Assembly (NCBI GenBank): GCA_937862815.1
Contig: CALMED010000027.1
Location: forward strand, 1 to 64,000
Length of the DNA: 64,000 nt
Direction: 5' to 3'
Origin: an uncultured Chitinophagaceae bacterium
GTDB taxonomy: Bacteria > Bacteroidota > Bacteroidia > Chitinophagales > Chitinophagaceae
Shown: piece by piece, positions 26,638 to 35,418 of the stretch
Layout of the letters: the number at the start of each line of letters is the position of its first letter
Numbering within the stretch: position 1 is the first letter of the stretch
The notes under the pieces: model-generated
The model's input: only the letters and a program-made list of their open reading frames with translations
What the model was told of the DNA's origin: nothing
Database searches by the model: none
Program-made: the position numbers and the translations under genes

Positions 26638-27342
26638 ATGCTGCTCCTGGCTCTTTCCATCGCACCCGGCATTGCCATCAGCCTGTACATCCTGCTGATG
26701 GACCGGTTCAACCGCGAACCGGCCCGTTATTTACTGGCCTGTTTTTTCCTGGGTTGCCTCAGCATCCTGCCGGCTGTGATTGTACAATTATCCACAACAC
26801 GGCCGCTGGAGCAATGGATGGGCACGGGCGTCGCTTATACGGCGGTATTCGCTTACATCATTGTAGGACTGAGTGAAGAGCTGAGCAAGTTTGTTGTGCT
26901 GCGGTACTATGCATTTCCGAAGAAAGCATTCGACGAACCGCTCGATGGCATTGTGTACAGCGTGATGGTGGGCATGGGCTTTGCCACCCTGGAAAACATC
27001 GGGTACGTGATGCAACACGGACTGGGCACGGCCATCCTGCGCATGTTCCTGAGCGTACCGGCGCACGGCACGTTTGCAGTACTCATGGGTTATTTCGCCG
27101 GCAAGGCGAAGTTTGAACCGCACCGCAGCCGCGAGCTGCTCTTCAAGGGTGTTTTCTGGGCCACTTTCTTTCATGGCACATACGATTTCCTGTTGTTTCT
27201 GCAGGGAAATCATTTCGTTAACACAGCCGTGGGCGACGGCATGCTGTTCCTGGGAGCCGTAGCCTCTTTCATCGTTGCGCTGATCCTGTCGCGGAAAGCC
27301 ATTGCAGCGCATGCTGCCCTCTCCAAACAATTGTTCCGCTGA
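26638..27342 (+). CDS. PrsW-family intramembrane metalloprotease
   Basis: A 234-residue multi-pass membrane protein of the PrsW family (CPBP-related glutamic/metalloproteases). Key motifs are SEELSKF (EExxK), GFATLENIGY (FxxxE), PAHGTFA and HGTYDF, which hold the conserved Glu and His residues. In Bacillus PrsW cleaves an anti-sigma factor; here no anti-sigma gene is adjacent, so the target is unknown. ATG 26638 is preferred over the GTG at 26560, which would overlap the divergent gene. The TGA overlaps the next ATG (TGATG), so the acetyltransferase is probably translated from the same mRNA. Confidence 0.88.
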   Translation: MLLLALSIAPGIAISLYILLMDRFNREPARYLLACFFLGCLSILPAVIVQLSTTRPLEQWMGTGVAYTAVFAYIIVGLSEELSKFVVLRYYAFPKKAFDEPLDGIVYSVMVGMGFATLENIGYVMQHGLGTAILRMFLSVPAHGTFAVLMGYFAGKAKFEPHRSRELLFKGVFWATFFHGTYDFLLFLQGNHFVNTAVGDGMLFLGAVASFIVALILSRKAIAAHAALSKQLFR

Positions 27343-27845
27343 TGCCGGCCAACCTGTACATAGCCTCTGCAGGCCCGGAACAGATACCGCTGATCCAGGA
27401 ACTCACGTTGCGGGTATGGCCACAGACCTATGCCTCCATCTTATCGGATGAACAAATCGCCTATATGCTGGACCAGATGTACAGCACCCAGGCGTTGTTG
27501 CGCCAGATGGAGGAGGGAGACGTATTCTGTATCGCCTGGCAGGCATCAACACCGTTGGGTTTTGCTTCCTTTGGCCTTACCGATGAGGCAGGTACCTGGC
27601 AATTGCACAAATTGTATGTACGAACAGATGCCCAGCAAACCGGTGCCGGCAAAGCCTTATTGTGGCATGTATGCGACAGCGTTAAAACGCAGGGCGCAAC
27701 AAGCCTTATCCTGCAGGTGAACCGGCAGAATGAGCGGGCAGTTTTATTTTACGAACGCATGGGTTTTCACAAGCAAAGGGCAGCCGACTTCGACATCGGC
27801 AACAACTTCAGAATGGAAGATTATGTGATGGAACTCGTTTTCTGA
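27342..27845 (+). CDS. GNAT-family N-acetyltransferase
   Basis: A 167-residue GNAT protein. The acetyl-CoA-binding P-loop region is QQTGAGKALLWHV, preceded by the strand LHKLYVR and followed by LQVNRQNERAVLFYERMGF, which is the C-terminal GNAT signature. The substrate is not apparent. Its start codon overlaps the prsW stop, so the pair is cotranscribed. Confidence 0.9.
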   Translation: MPANLYIASAGPEQIPLIQELTLRVWPQTYASILSDEQIAYMLDQMYSTQALLRQMEEGDVFCIAWQASTPLGFASFGLTDEAGTWQLHKLYVRTDAQQTGAGKALLWHVCDSVKTQGATSLILQVNRQNERAVLFYERMGFHKQRAADFDIGNNFRMEDYVMELVF

Positions 27846-27988
27846 TTCATGGGTAAACGGTATGCTACTAACGGCATTTTACACGCTGTCCGTCCACAGT
27901 TTCCACATCATTGTTAACAACTTTTTCTTTCTGCATTGGGGAGAAAATCGCAATTTAACCCGGTATTTGCAGTTCGATCAGTACCAGT

Positions 27989-28867
27989 ATGGAAGAAACA
28001 AGGGAAATACATGCGCTCCTGCACCTGATAGACGATCCGGATCACGAAGTATTTGATACCGTGCGTTCGCGGATCATCGCGTTCGGGAAGCAGATCATCC
28101 CCAACCTGGAGCATCTCTGGGAAAATACGCCCGACAGCGCAACGCAGGAACGCATTGAAATGCTTATTCACCGGCTGCACCTGGAAGATCTGCAGCGGGA
28201 TCTGCTCGACTGGGTGCGGTACCAGGAACAGGACCTGCTGTCCGGTGTATTGCTGGTGAGCCGGTACCAGTATCCCGAGCTGAACCTGGATCCTGCCCGG
28301 CGGGAACTGGAAAAAATCAGGCGAAGCATCTGGCTGGAACTGAACCCCTTCCTCACCATTCTTGAGCAGGTTAATGTACTGTCGAACATCCTTTTCAATT
28401 ACCACCACATCAAAGGCAGTGAAGTCAACTACAGCCGGCCCGATGAATTCCTGTTACCAAAGCTGCTCGAAACAAAGAAAGGGAATGCTATCAGCAACGG
28501 ACTCCTCTTGCTGATTATGGCAAGGATGCTCGATATCAACCTGGATGCGATTGGCATCCCCCGGCAGTTTATTCTCGCCTGTTTTCAAGATCAGCCGGCC
28601 GACGGCCCGGTTTCAGGCGATCCGGCTGAAGCGATCAGCTTTTTCCTGGATGGAGCATCCGGGCAATTGTATTCGCACCAGGATGTGGAAGTCTATTTCA
28701 AACGGATCGGGGCACGCCCCTCCCCTTCTTTTTTCCGGCGGCTCACCAACAAAGAAATCATCCGGCTCCTGCTGCGGGAGTTTTCAAAATGTTTCGGTGC
28801 GGAATCGCAACGCTACAAGCAGGAAGAACTCAACAGCCTGGAAGAACTGCTGGACACAGCTTCATAG
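27989..28867 (+). CDS. SirB1/transglutaminase-like family protein
   Basis: A 292-residue cytoplasmic protein resembling the SirB1 N-terminal family (Transglut_core2). Evidence is the helical N-terminus with LHLIDDPDHEVFDTVRSRII, then LLSGVLLVSRYQYPELNL and the NVLSNILFNYHHIKGSEVNY block typical of this family. The usual catalytic Cys of papain-like transglutaminases is not obvious, so enzyme activity is doubtful. It stands alone between the GNAT gene and the convergent cytidine deaminase. Function in the cell is unknown. Confidence 0.75.
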   Translation: MEETREIHALLHLIDDPDHEVFDTVRSRIIAFGKQIIPNLEHLWENTPDSATQERIEMLIHRLHLEDLQRDLLDWVRYQEQDLLSGVLLVSRYQYPELNLDPARRELEKIRRSIWLELNPFLTILEQVNVLSNILFNYHHIKGSEVNYSRPDEFLLPKLLETKKGNAISNGLLLLIMARMLDINLDAIGIPRQFILACFQDQPADGPVSGDPAEAISFFLDGASGQLYSHQDVEVYFKRIGARPSPSFFRRLTNKEIIRLLLREFSKCFGAESQRYKQEELNSLEELLDTAS

Positions 28868-28970
28868 CCCCTGCGGTTAATTGCGTGAAATCCACAAAAT
28901 TATTGTCAGACAAAATCTTCCCCTCTGATAAGAAGAAGACAGGACAGCTGCAGAGCCGGCCACCCGGCTG

Positions 28971-29465
28971 TCAACGCAGGTGCTCACCCGTAAAGGACAA
29001 GGGAAGCAGCATGGCTGCATCCGGAATAACGATCACTTCTCCGTGCATACCGCCCAGGATCAGCCGGAAGGCAGAATGGGTATGATCGCGGAATTCCTGC
29101 AAGGCCTGGCGGCAAATGCCACAGGGCGTGATGGGTCGGTTGCTTTCCCCGTTCAGATTGTTGTAACTGATGGCCATACTCTCCATCGGTTCGCCCGGAT
29201 AGAGCGAAGCGATAGCTGCCAACACAACTCTTTCTGCACACAAACCAGCCGGGAAGGAAGCGTTTTCCTGATTACTTCCAGTCACAATCTCCCCGTTGCG
29301 AAGCCGGGCCACAGCGCCTACCTGGAAACGGGAATACGGCGCATATGCTTTTTGGGTGGCTTCACGGGCCTGGTCAAGTAACCATTTATCATCTTCCGGG
29401 AGTTCGTTGATGGACTCATACAGTTCGTACGAAAATTGACTTTCCTGCTTAATCATAAACTTCAT
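28971..29465 (-). CDS. cdd: Cytidine deaminase
   Basis: Cdd deaminates cytidine and deoxycytidine to the uridine forms in pyrimidine salvage. The zinc site is complete: CAE in GLCAERVVLAA and CGIC in ITPCGICRQALQEF. Substrate loops NQENASFP and YAPYSRFQVGA are also present. The longest frame adds 34 codons that overlap the LepB terminator, so I start at ATG 29465 (164 residues); ATG 29456 is nearly as good. It lies downstream of lepB, beyond a terminator, on the same strand. Confidence 0.94.
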   Translation of the reverse strand: MKFMIKQESQFSYELYESINELPEDDKWLLDQAREATQKAYAPYSRFQVGAVARLRNGEIVTGSNQENASFPAGLCAERVVLAAIASLYPGEPMESMAISYNNLNGESNRPITPCGICRQALQEFRDHTHSAFRLILGGMHGEVIVIPDAAMLLPLSFTGEHLR

Positions 29466-29527
29466 TTTTTGCGGTGTTAAGCCGCAGTTTTCGATGCATT
29501 TATCACGGTACCTGTTATCGTACAGAC

Positions 29528-29552
29528 AAAAAATCCCCCGACACTCGGGGGA
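29528..29552 (-). terminator. Terminator of lepB
   Basis: On the minus strand TCCCCCGA pairs with TCGGGGGA around a 3-base loop, and a T-rich run follows (TTTTTTG). It lies about 95 bases after the lepB stop. Confidence 0.85.
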
Positions 29553-29647
29553 CCCATCCAGTAGCAAGTTATGAAATATCAGATGTTTCGTGAAAAATTA
29601 TTCACGGTTCTGCCTGAAACAACCTGCCAGTAGCACATGCGGTTGCG

Positions 29648-31168
29648 TTACCGGATGATCCGGAAGAGACGGTTCCAGCGGGGACCATTTTCCCAGCTGA
29701 AAAAGATCATCCAGGCCTTACCGACTATGTGATCTTCGGGTACAAATCCCCAGTAGCGGCTGTCGAGTGAGTTGTGCCGGTTATCGCCCATCAGCCAGTA
29801 GTAATTCTGGCGGAAGGTATAAGAGGTGGCCGGAGAGCCATTAATAAAAAATGCGCCGTCGCGGTACTCTAAACTGTTTCCTTCATAGGTACGGATTACC
29901 CGCTCGTAACGGCTGTATATCTCGGGAGTCAGCGTGATGGTACCGCCTTTTGCCGGGATGTACAGGGGGCCGTAATTATCAATCGTCCATTTACAGTTGA
30001 CCGAATCATTTGGAAAGATATCCGCTCCGCCCACATAACGGTTGTCACGCGGATATTGATAATTCACAGGGGTGAGCGACTGCACAAAGGGCAAGCGGCC
30101 GATGGTAGCCACCTGGTCCCGGGTGAGGAATATCTCATACAGCTGCTCGCCGACCTTTCTAACTTCACCGGCAGTTTCGCGGATGCCATAGTTTTCCAGC
30201 AGCAGGTCGTAATCCAGTTCCTGCCCCTTTGTTTCAAGCAGGTAATTGGTTTCCGCACCCGGCGGTATGTCATTCATCTTTCCGTTGATAAAGACCACCC
30301 CGTTGCGGATTTCCATGGTATCGCCAGCAATGGCCACACAGCGTTTGATAAAGTTCTCGCGCTTATCCACCGGGCGGGTGATAATAATGTCACCAAAGGT
30401 TTCCCACACCCGCTGGCGGTTGCCATTGGCCTGGCGCAGCACTTCATAATAGGTCACTTTGGAACCGTAGTTGTCTTCGTCGTTGATCACCGTGTCGCCC
30501 ACCGGCAGGTTAAACACCACCACGTCGTTGCGCTTCACCGGCGAAGCGCCGATGCGGCGGTAGGGCCATTGAATCCATTCGAGATAGGATTTCCCTTTCA
30601 CCACCGGCATCGTATGATGTACAAAGGGAAACGAAAGAGGTGTGGTGGGAATTCGGGGACCATAACTCAGCTTGCTCACAAACAGGAAATCGTTTACCAG
30701 GAGGGAACGTTCCATGGAAGGTGTGGGGATGGTGTAAGCCTCAAACACAAAGGTGCGGATGATGGTGGCCGCCACCACGGCAAAAACCGCTGCATCCACC
30801 CACTCCCGGGCCGCCGATTTTTTGTAATGCCGCAGTGCTTCCTGTCCCACCCACCGGCTGTCTTTGGCAAAGCCAAGGTAAGGCAAATAAGCAAAAGGAA
30901 GGAAGACCGCCGCTGCATGCTCAGCCAGGGAGAAACGTCCGAAATGTTTGATAAAGTCAATGGTCAGCGAAATGGTGATAAACTGCCCCACTACCGGAAC
31001 CAGCTGCACCCAGAACCACCATGTACGCATCTGCATAACACGCACCATCTCCCAGGTGTTGTAAAAGGGAACGAGGGCTTTCCAGGGAGTGATGCCGGCT
31101 TTACGGAACAGACCGTATAAACCGATGTGGAATCCTATGGTACCCAGCACGAAGATGATCCAACCCAT
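29648..31168 (-). CDS. lepB: Signal peptidase I
   Basis: LepB cleaves signal peptides of secreted proteins. The catalytic Ser151 lies in IPTPSMERSLL, the catalytic Lys is in NFIKRCVAIAGD, and GDNRHNSLDSRYWG is the conserved late motif. At 506 residues it is much longer than the Escherichia coli enzyme (324), because of an N-terminal block of membrane helices (about residues 1-140) and an insert before the last motif; this long form is common in Bacteroidota. It has its own promoter box at 31192-31199 and terminator, so it is monocistronic. Confidence 0.95.
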   Translation of the reverse strand: MGWIIFVLGTIGFHIGLYGLFRKAGITPWKALVPFYNTWEMVRVMQMRTWWFWVQLVPVVGQFITISLTIDFIKHFGRFSLAEHAAAVFLPFAYLPYLGFAKDSRWVGQEALRHYKKSAAREWVDAAVFAVVAATIIRTFVFEAYTIPTPSMERSLLVNDFLFVSKLSYGPRIPTTPLSFPFVHHTMPVVKGKSYLEWIQWPYRRIGASPVKRNDVVVFNLPVGDTVINDEDNYGSKVTYYEVLRQANGNRQRVWETFGDIIITRPVDKRENFIKRCVAIAGDTMEIRNGVVFINGKMNDIPPGAETNYLLETKGQELDYDLLLENYGIRETAGEVRKVGEQLYEIFLTRDQVATIGRLPFVQSLTPVNYQYPRDNRYVGGADIFPNDSVNCKWTIDNYGPLYIPAKGGTITLTPEIYSRYERVIRTYEGNSLEYRDGAFFINGSPATSYTFRQNYYWLMGDNRHNSLDSRYWGFVPEDHIVGKAWMIFFSWENGPRWNRLFRIIR

Positions 31169-31191
31169 GTGTGGCTTGTTTTAAAAGCAGA

Positions 31192-31199
31192 CAAAAATA
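31192..31199 (-). promoter_or_regulatory. Bacteroidota -7 box of lepB
   Basis: TATTTTTG on the minus strand matches TAnnTTTG and lies 23 bases before the lepB ATG. Confidence 0.5.
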
Positions 31200-31329
31200 A
31201 GGGTTTCACTACGTAAGCCTGTGAGGGCCTCAAAAATATTCGGCATCATTTAACAAGCCTGCAAAACCGTTCCCGCTGTTTCGTAAAGAGCCCGGGGCTT
31301 TGTATCTTGCAGCCAGGTGAAACGGCCGT

Positions 31330-32199
31330 ATGGATTACTTTACCATCAGCGATATGGAACAGTTGTCGGGTATCAAGGCCCACACCCTGCGCATCTGGGA
31401 GCAGCGGTACCGCATACTGCAACCCCACCGGAAAGAAAGCCGTCATCGGTTTTACAACAACGAAGACCTCAAACGGGTGCTGCAGATTGCGCATCTCAAC
31501 CGGAATGGCTATAAAATTTCGCGGATTGCCCGGATGACAGACGAACAGATTCGCTCGCTCGCCGGTGAAGATCCGCTCCATGAATCGGTTTATGAAAACT
31601 TTATCCTGCAGCTGCAGGATGCCTGCCGGGAATTGGACGAGGAACGTTTCAACAAAATTTACCACACCCTTTACCTGCACCTGGGGTTTGAAAAGACCGT
31701 CCTGCATATTTTTTATCCCTTATTGGAACGGATGGGCCGCGCCTGGATGTCGGACAGTACATTGCCGGTTCAGGAACATTTTGCCAGCAACCTGATTGTA
31801 CGAAAGATGCTGCTGGCCACACAAACCCTGCCTCCTGTGAGAACAGGCCCCCTGACTATTCTCTTCAACCCGGAAAATGAGCAGCACGACATGCCCCTGC
31901 TTTTTATCCGGTATCTCTTACTGAAAAACGAAAAACGGGCCATTTTGATGGGCGGCGGCACTTCCGGGGAGGCTATCGAAACCTATTTAAAGGAACAACC
32001 TGCAGAGACCCTGCACTTTCACCTCATTACCAACCTGGGCTTCCTGAGCCCTGAAGAACGCGTAAAAAACCTGCTGCAGCAATTCCGCGAGCAGCAATTG
32101 GTTCTTTCGGGTCCCCTGGCAGGAACCATAACGATCAGCCACACACGATTGCGGCTGCTGACCTCCCTTGGGGCTCTGCTGCAATATTGTGAGGCCTGA
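31330..32199 (+). CDS. MerR-family regulator with CarH-like cobalamin-binding domain
   Basis: A 289-residue regulator. Residues 1-75 form a MerR helix-turn-helix (YFTISDMEQLSGIKAHTLRIWEQRY). The rest resembles the B12-sensing half of CarH/LitR. A W-x9-EH motif is present (Trp139, Glu149, His150), and His186 lies 36 residues after His150, close to the 35-residue spacing of the CarH cobalt ligand. The usual ExHxxG is altered to EQHDMP, and the residue after Trp139 is Met where Thermus CarH has His. It may thus be an adenosylcobalamin photoreceptor or a derived relative. Carotenoid genes, the usual targets, are not nearby. A weak promoter (TTTC, 20 bases, TATCTTGC) precedes it. Confidence 0.8.
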   Translation: MDYFTISDMEQLSGIKAHTLRIWEQRYRILQPHRKESRHRFYNNEDLKRVLQIAHLNRNGYKISRIARMTDEQIRSLAGEDPLHESVYENFILQLQDACRELDEERFNKIYHTLYLHLGFEKTVLHIFYPLLERMGRAWMSDSTLPVQEHFASNLIVRKMLLATQTLPPVRTGPLTILFNPENEQHDMPLLFIRYLLLKNEKRAILMGGGTSGEAIETYLKEQPAETLHFHLITNLGFLSPEERVKNLLQQFREQQLVLSGPLAGTITISHTRLRLLTSLGALLQYCEA

Positions 32200-32231
32200 T
32201 ACGGCAGGATTCAGCCGCGTCGCTTACACCA

Positions 32232-33395
32232 TCAATTCCTGGGGAATACGAAGTTGAAAACATCGTCTTCAGTAATCACTTTGCCCGAGAGAATTACAAG
32301 GCGTTCGATTACATTCCTGAACTCCCGGATGTTACCGCTCCAGTTGTGTTCCCGAAGGGCAGCAAGTGCGGTGGGATGGATGTCCTTTTTTGCCTGGCCA
32401 TATTCTTCAGCTACCTGCCGCAGGAAATGGTCGGCCAGCACCGGAATGTCTTCCTTGCGCTCGTTGAGAGAAGGAACGCGAACGATAATGACACTGAGCC
32501 GGTGGTAGAGATCCAGGCGGAAGTGTTTCTCTTCTACTTCCTTCAGCAGATCTTTGTTGGTGGCGGCAATTACCCGCACATCCACAGTGATGTCTTTTTC
32601 CCCGCCCACACGGGTAATTTTATTTTCCTGGAGTGCACGCAGCACTTTGGCCTGGGCCGTAAGGCTCATATCACCGATCTCATCAAGAAAAAGGGTGCCG
32701 CCGTTTGCCTGTTCAAATTTCCCAATCCGTTGTTTGATGGCGGACGTAAAGGACCCCTTCTCGTGCCCAAACAACTCACTTTCGATCAATTCGCCGGGTA
32801 TGGCAGCACAGTTCACTTCCACCAGCGGGCCGGCGGCGCGGTTGCTCCGTTCGTGAATCCAGCGGGCTACCAGCTCCTTCCCGGAACCATTTTCACCGGT
32901 TATCAGCACCCGTGCGTCCGTGGGTGCCACTTTTTCAATGGTTTCCTTTATTTTCCGGAGGGCATCACTTTCCCCAATCATTTCCTGCACCCGGTTCACC
33001 TTGCGCTTAAGCACCCGGGTTTCCTGGACCAGCACCTGCCGGTCCAGTGCGTTGCGGATGGTGATGAGCAGGCGATTGAGATCGGGAGGCTTGGCAACAT
33101 AGTCGAACGCCCCTTTTTTCACGGCTTCCACAGCGGTTTCGATGGTGCCGTGACCGGAGATCATGATTACCGGAACTTCCGGGCGTATTTCCCGGGCTTT
33201 CTCCAGGAACTCCAACCCATCAAGCCGGGGCATTTTAATGTCGCACAACACCACATCAAAAGCAGCCTCCTTAAACTTGCGCAACCCCTCCTCCCCGTTT
33301 TCGGCATCCGTTATCTTATACCCTTCGTACGAAAGAATTTCCGAAAGCGTCTTCCGGATGGCTTTTTCGTCGTCAATAATCAGAATCTGGCTCAT
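32232..33395 (-). CDS. NtrC-type response regulator lacking the DNA-binding domain
   Basis: A 387-residue regulator with an N-terminal receiver (Asp52 phosphoacceptor, conserved Lys102) and a sigma-54 AAA+ domain: Walker A GENGSGKE (167-174), Walker B TLFLDEIGD (234-242), and NIREFRNVIERL near 355. The sigma-54 contact loop reads GSFTSA (214-219) instead of GAFTGA. The protein ends at VFPRN, directly after the AAA+ domain, so the Fis-type helix-turn-helix found in most NtrC proteins is absent. It may act without specific DNA binding, or through a partner. No histidine kinase is adjacent. It ends tail to tail with the CarH-like gene. Confidence 0.9.
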   Translation of the reverse strand: MSQILIIDDEKAIRKTLSEILSYEGYKITDAENGEEGLRKFKEAAFDVVLCDIKMPRLDGLEFLEKAREIRPEVPVIMISGHGTIETAVEAVKKGAFDYVAKPPDLNRLLITIRNALDRQVLVQETRVLKRKVNRVQEMIGESDALRKIKETIEKVAPTDARVLITGENGSGKELVARWIHERSNRAAGPLVEVNCAAIPGELIESELFGHEKGSFTSAIKQRIGKFEQANGGTLFLDEIGDMSLTAQAKVLRALQENKITRVGGEKDITVDVRVIAATNKDLLKEVEEKHFRLDLYHRLSVIIVRVPSLNERKEDIPVLADHFLRQVAEEYGQAKKDIHPTALAALREHNWSGNIREFRNVIERLVILSGKVITEDDVFNFVFPRN

Positions 33396-33417
33396 TTCAA
33401 CGGAAAATGGTGTGCTT

Positions 33418-33425
33418 CAAAACTA
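33418..33425 (-). promoter_or_regulatory. Bacteroidota -7 box of the NtrC-type gene
   Basis: TAGTTTTG on the minus strand matches TAnnTTTG, 22 bases before the ATG at 33395. Confidence 0.5.
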
Positions 33426-33838
33426 ACCAAATCACCCCACATTGCTGAACAGAATGTGGAATGATAACATTAACCATGCCTGCCGGGATTATTGAAAGCA
33501 GCCATTAGCACACACAAAAAGGCCCAAAACAATCAACTTTTTCAGGTAAAATAGCGAAAACCGGCAAAATGGTACGAATATTGTTGAATATAATTTTCAC
33601 AGTCTGTAAACCAATCATGTAGCAACTGTGTTTTAATTAAGTTCCCTGAGAAATCATTACCTGTAATTACATCTTAGAGGCATAGACCAACAGACGAGAG
33701 CCAGTCCGCTTGCCGATTAATTCCGACAGACCATTCAGTAGATGTTTTGCCTGTATGCTGCATTGGCAACCATAAATGATGCAGTTTTTACGGCACGCAC
33801 AGTAAAAACCTGTAGTGATATTTAAGCGGTTTTACCGA

Positions 33839-33869
33839 TTGCACAAACCGGAACCAACAGTTAATTTTG
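33839..33869 (+). promoter_or_regulatory. Bacteroidota promoter of the 49-residue peptide
   Basis: TAATTTTG (33862-33869) matches TAnnTTTG. A TTG (33839-33841) lies 20 bases upstream at the -33 position. The predicted start site is about 12 bases before the ATG at 33888. Confidence 0.6.
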
Positions 33870-33887
33870 AATACAAATTCAAATCCC

Positions 33888-34037
33888 ATGAAGTCAATGC
33901 ACACCCTCCCGCAAGCCGGTTGGAAACTGGCCGCCAAAGTATCAGCCCTGGGCGTTTCACTGGTAGCTTTAACGTATGGAATCGTCTGGATGATCCTGAA
34001 CACACTCCGCTTTGTGGTGGAAGTCGTAAATCCATGA
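33888..34037 (+). CDS. 49-residue single-pass membrane peptide
   Basis: The frame reads MKSMHTLPQAGWKLAAKVSA and then one hydrophobic helix (LGVSLVALTYGIVWMILNTL) before a short amphipathic tail ending VEVVNP. It is preceded by a good Bacteroidota promoter and followed by two hairpins, so a small stand-alone transcript is likely. A longer frame on the same strand (33815-34126) has no such features and is rejected. No family is recognised and no function is proposed. Confidence 0.6.
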   Translation: MKSMHTLPQAGWKLAAKVSALGVSLVALTYGIVWMILNTLRFVVEVVNP

Positions 34038-34080
34038 CGCGTATCCCCGCAGGTTTTTCGCAGGTATCGGACAAAAAAAA

Positions 34081-34102
34081 AAGCCGGATAGAAATCCAGC
34101 TT
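34081..34102. terminator. Imperfect hairpin after the 49-residue peptide gene
   Basis: AAGC-C-GGAT pairs with ATCC-A-GCTT around AGAA, with one C/A mismatch. Ten A precede it, so it has a good T tail on the minus strand and only TTCGTTT on the plus strand. Confidence 0.45.
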
Positions 34103-34194
34103 CGTTTAAAATCCAATATCCTATGAAAAACCGGTTCAAAGATGATCAATTTTCCGGGTTAAACAAATTTTCCGGTCACTTTTTTGTCCGATTC

Positions 34195-34236
34195 AAAAAA
34201 AAAGTCCGTTTTGTCGAAACAAAACGGACTTTTTAT
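34195..34236. terminator. Bidirectional terminator between the small peptide gene and pdhB
   Basis: A 16-bp perfect stem (AAAAAGTCCGTTTTGT with its complement) around loop CGAA has A-rich and T-rich flanks, so it can end transcripts from both sides. It lies 15 bases after the pdhB stop. Confidence 0.85.
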
Positions 34237-34250
34237 GCCCTGATAATCAA

Positions 34251-35234
34251 TTACTTCTTGAGGTACATCACTTCTTTCACCAACTTCACCGTTCGGGGCA
34301 CATCGGGCAGGTAAGCCGCCACCAGGTTGGGAGCATAATGCATGGGGGCGTCTGCGCTGGTGATACGGCGGATCGGGGCATCGAGGTAATCAAACCCTTC
34401 TTTCTGTATGCGGTAGGTAATTTCGGAGGAAACCGAGCACATGGGCCATTGTTCTTCCACAATCACCAGCCGGTTGGTCTTTTTTACGCTTTCGAGGATG
34501 GTAAACCAGTCGAGTGGCCGGATGGTACGCAGGTCAATTACTTCCGCTTCGATGCCTTCTTTGGCCAATTCCTCAGCAGCACCCAGGGCCACTTTCATCA
34601 TTTTATTGAATGAAACGATGGTAACGTCGCGACCGGGGCGTTTCACATCCGCTTTGCCGATTTCAATGACGTACTCACCTTCCGGCACCTCTCCTTTGTC
34701 GCCGTACATCACCTCACTTTCCATAAAAACAACCGGGTCGTCGTCGCGGATGGCCGCTTTCAGCAATCCTTTGGAATCGTAAGGAGTGGAAGGAGAAATA
34801 ACTTTGAGACCGGGAATATTGGCATAATAGCTTTCAAACGCAGTTGAGTGCTGGGCGCCCAGCTGGCCGGCGCTGCCGTTGGGCCCGCGGAACACGATCG
34901 GACAACCCACCTGCCCGCCGCTCATGGCCAGCATTTTGGAAGCCGTATTCAGGATCTGGTCCAGGGCCAGCACCGCGAAGTTCCAGGTCATAAATTCCAC
35001 AATGGGACGCAGACCATTCTGCGCCGAACCCACCGCCACGGCCGCGAAGCCCAGCTCAGAAATAGGGGTATCAATCACCCGCCTTTCACCAAACTCATCG
35101 AGCATACCCTGGCTCACCTTGTAGGCACCGTTGTATTCGGCCACTTCTTCCCCCATCAGGTACACCCGATCGTCTTTTCTCATTTCTTCCTGCATGGCTT
35201 CACGCAGTGCTTCACGCATGGCTATCGTTCTCAT
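34251..35234 (-). CDS. pdhB: Pyruvate dehydrogenase E1 beta subunit
   Basis: With PdhA this subunit decarboxylates pyruvate on thiamine diphosphate and acetylates the E2 lipoyl groups. The 327-residue sequence has the transketolase-type fold markers MGEEVAEYNGAYKVS, NFAVLALDQILN and IVFRGPNGSAGQLGAQHS, and the C-terminal domain with IDLRTIRPLDW. ATG 35234 is chosen over the longest frame because the family N-terminus MRTIAMREALREAM begins there and a promoter lies just upstream. PdhA is 16 kb away, and no E2 or E3 gene is in the window. Confidence 0.95.
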   Translation of the reverse strand: MRTIAMREALREAMQEEMRKDDRVYLMGEEVAEYNGAYKVSQGMLDEFGERRVIDTPISELGFAAVAVGSAQNGLRPIVEFMTWNFAVLALDQILNTASKMLAMSGGQVGCPIVFRGPNGSAGQLGAQHSTAFESYYANIPGLKVISPSTPYDSKGLLKAAIRDDDPVVFMESEVMYGDKGEVPEGEYVIEIGKADVKRPGRDVTIVSFNKMMKVALGAAEELAKEGIEAEVIDLRTIRPLDWFTILESVKKTNRLVIVEEQWPMCSVSSEITYRIQKEGFDYLDAPIRRITSADAPMHYAPNLVAAYLPDVPRTVKLVKEVMYLKK

Positions 35235-35253
35235 TCCGGCATTTTTTGAGTGG

Positions 35254-35285
35254 CAAAAATATTGGATGCAACGCAAACGCCCAAA
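35254..35285 (-). promoter_or_regulatory. Bacteroidota promoter of pdhB
   Basis: On the minus strand TTTG is followed after 20 bases by TATTTTTG (35254-35261), both matching the Bacteroidota consensus. The start codon is about 20 bases downstream of the -7 box. Confidence 0.7.
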
Positions 35286-35418
35286 AAGCAGGGGCGGCAA
35301 TTTGCTGCTGTGAAAGAATGAGTTGTGCAACTGATGAGCGGAATAACCGTACCAGCACCAGAGCTGGAGTATTCACCCATATGTAGTTGACCTCAGATCC
35401 GGCTCCCATCAACCCCTG

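Larger units (their letters stand above)
33396..33887. other. AT-rich intergenic region
   Basis: About 490 bases without a gene. It holds the promoter of the NtrC-type gene at its left end and the promoter of the 49-residue peptide at its right end. I see nothing recognisable in the middle (about 33450-33830); it is noticeably more AT-rich than the flanking genes. Confidence 0.6.

Noticed and set aside
33815..34126. 103-codon plus-strand frame overlapping the 49-residue peptide gene
   Set aside because: It covers the promoter box of the small gene and shows no fold; the small in-frame-independent ORF has promoter, helix and terminator.
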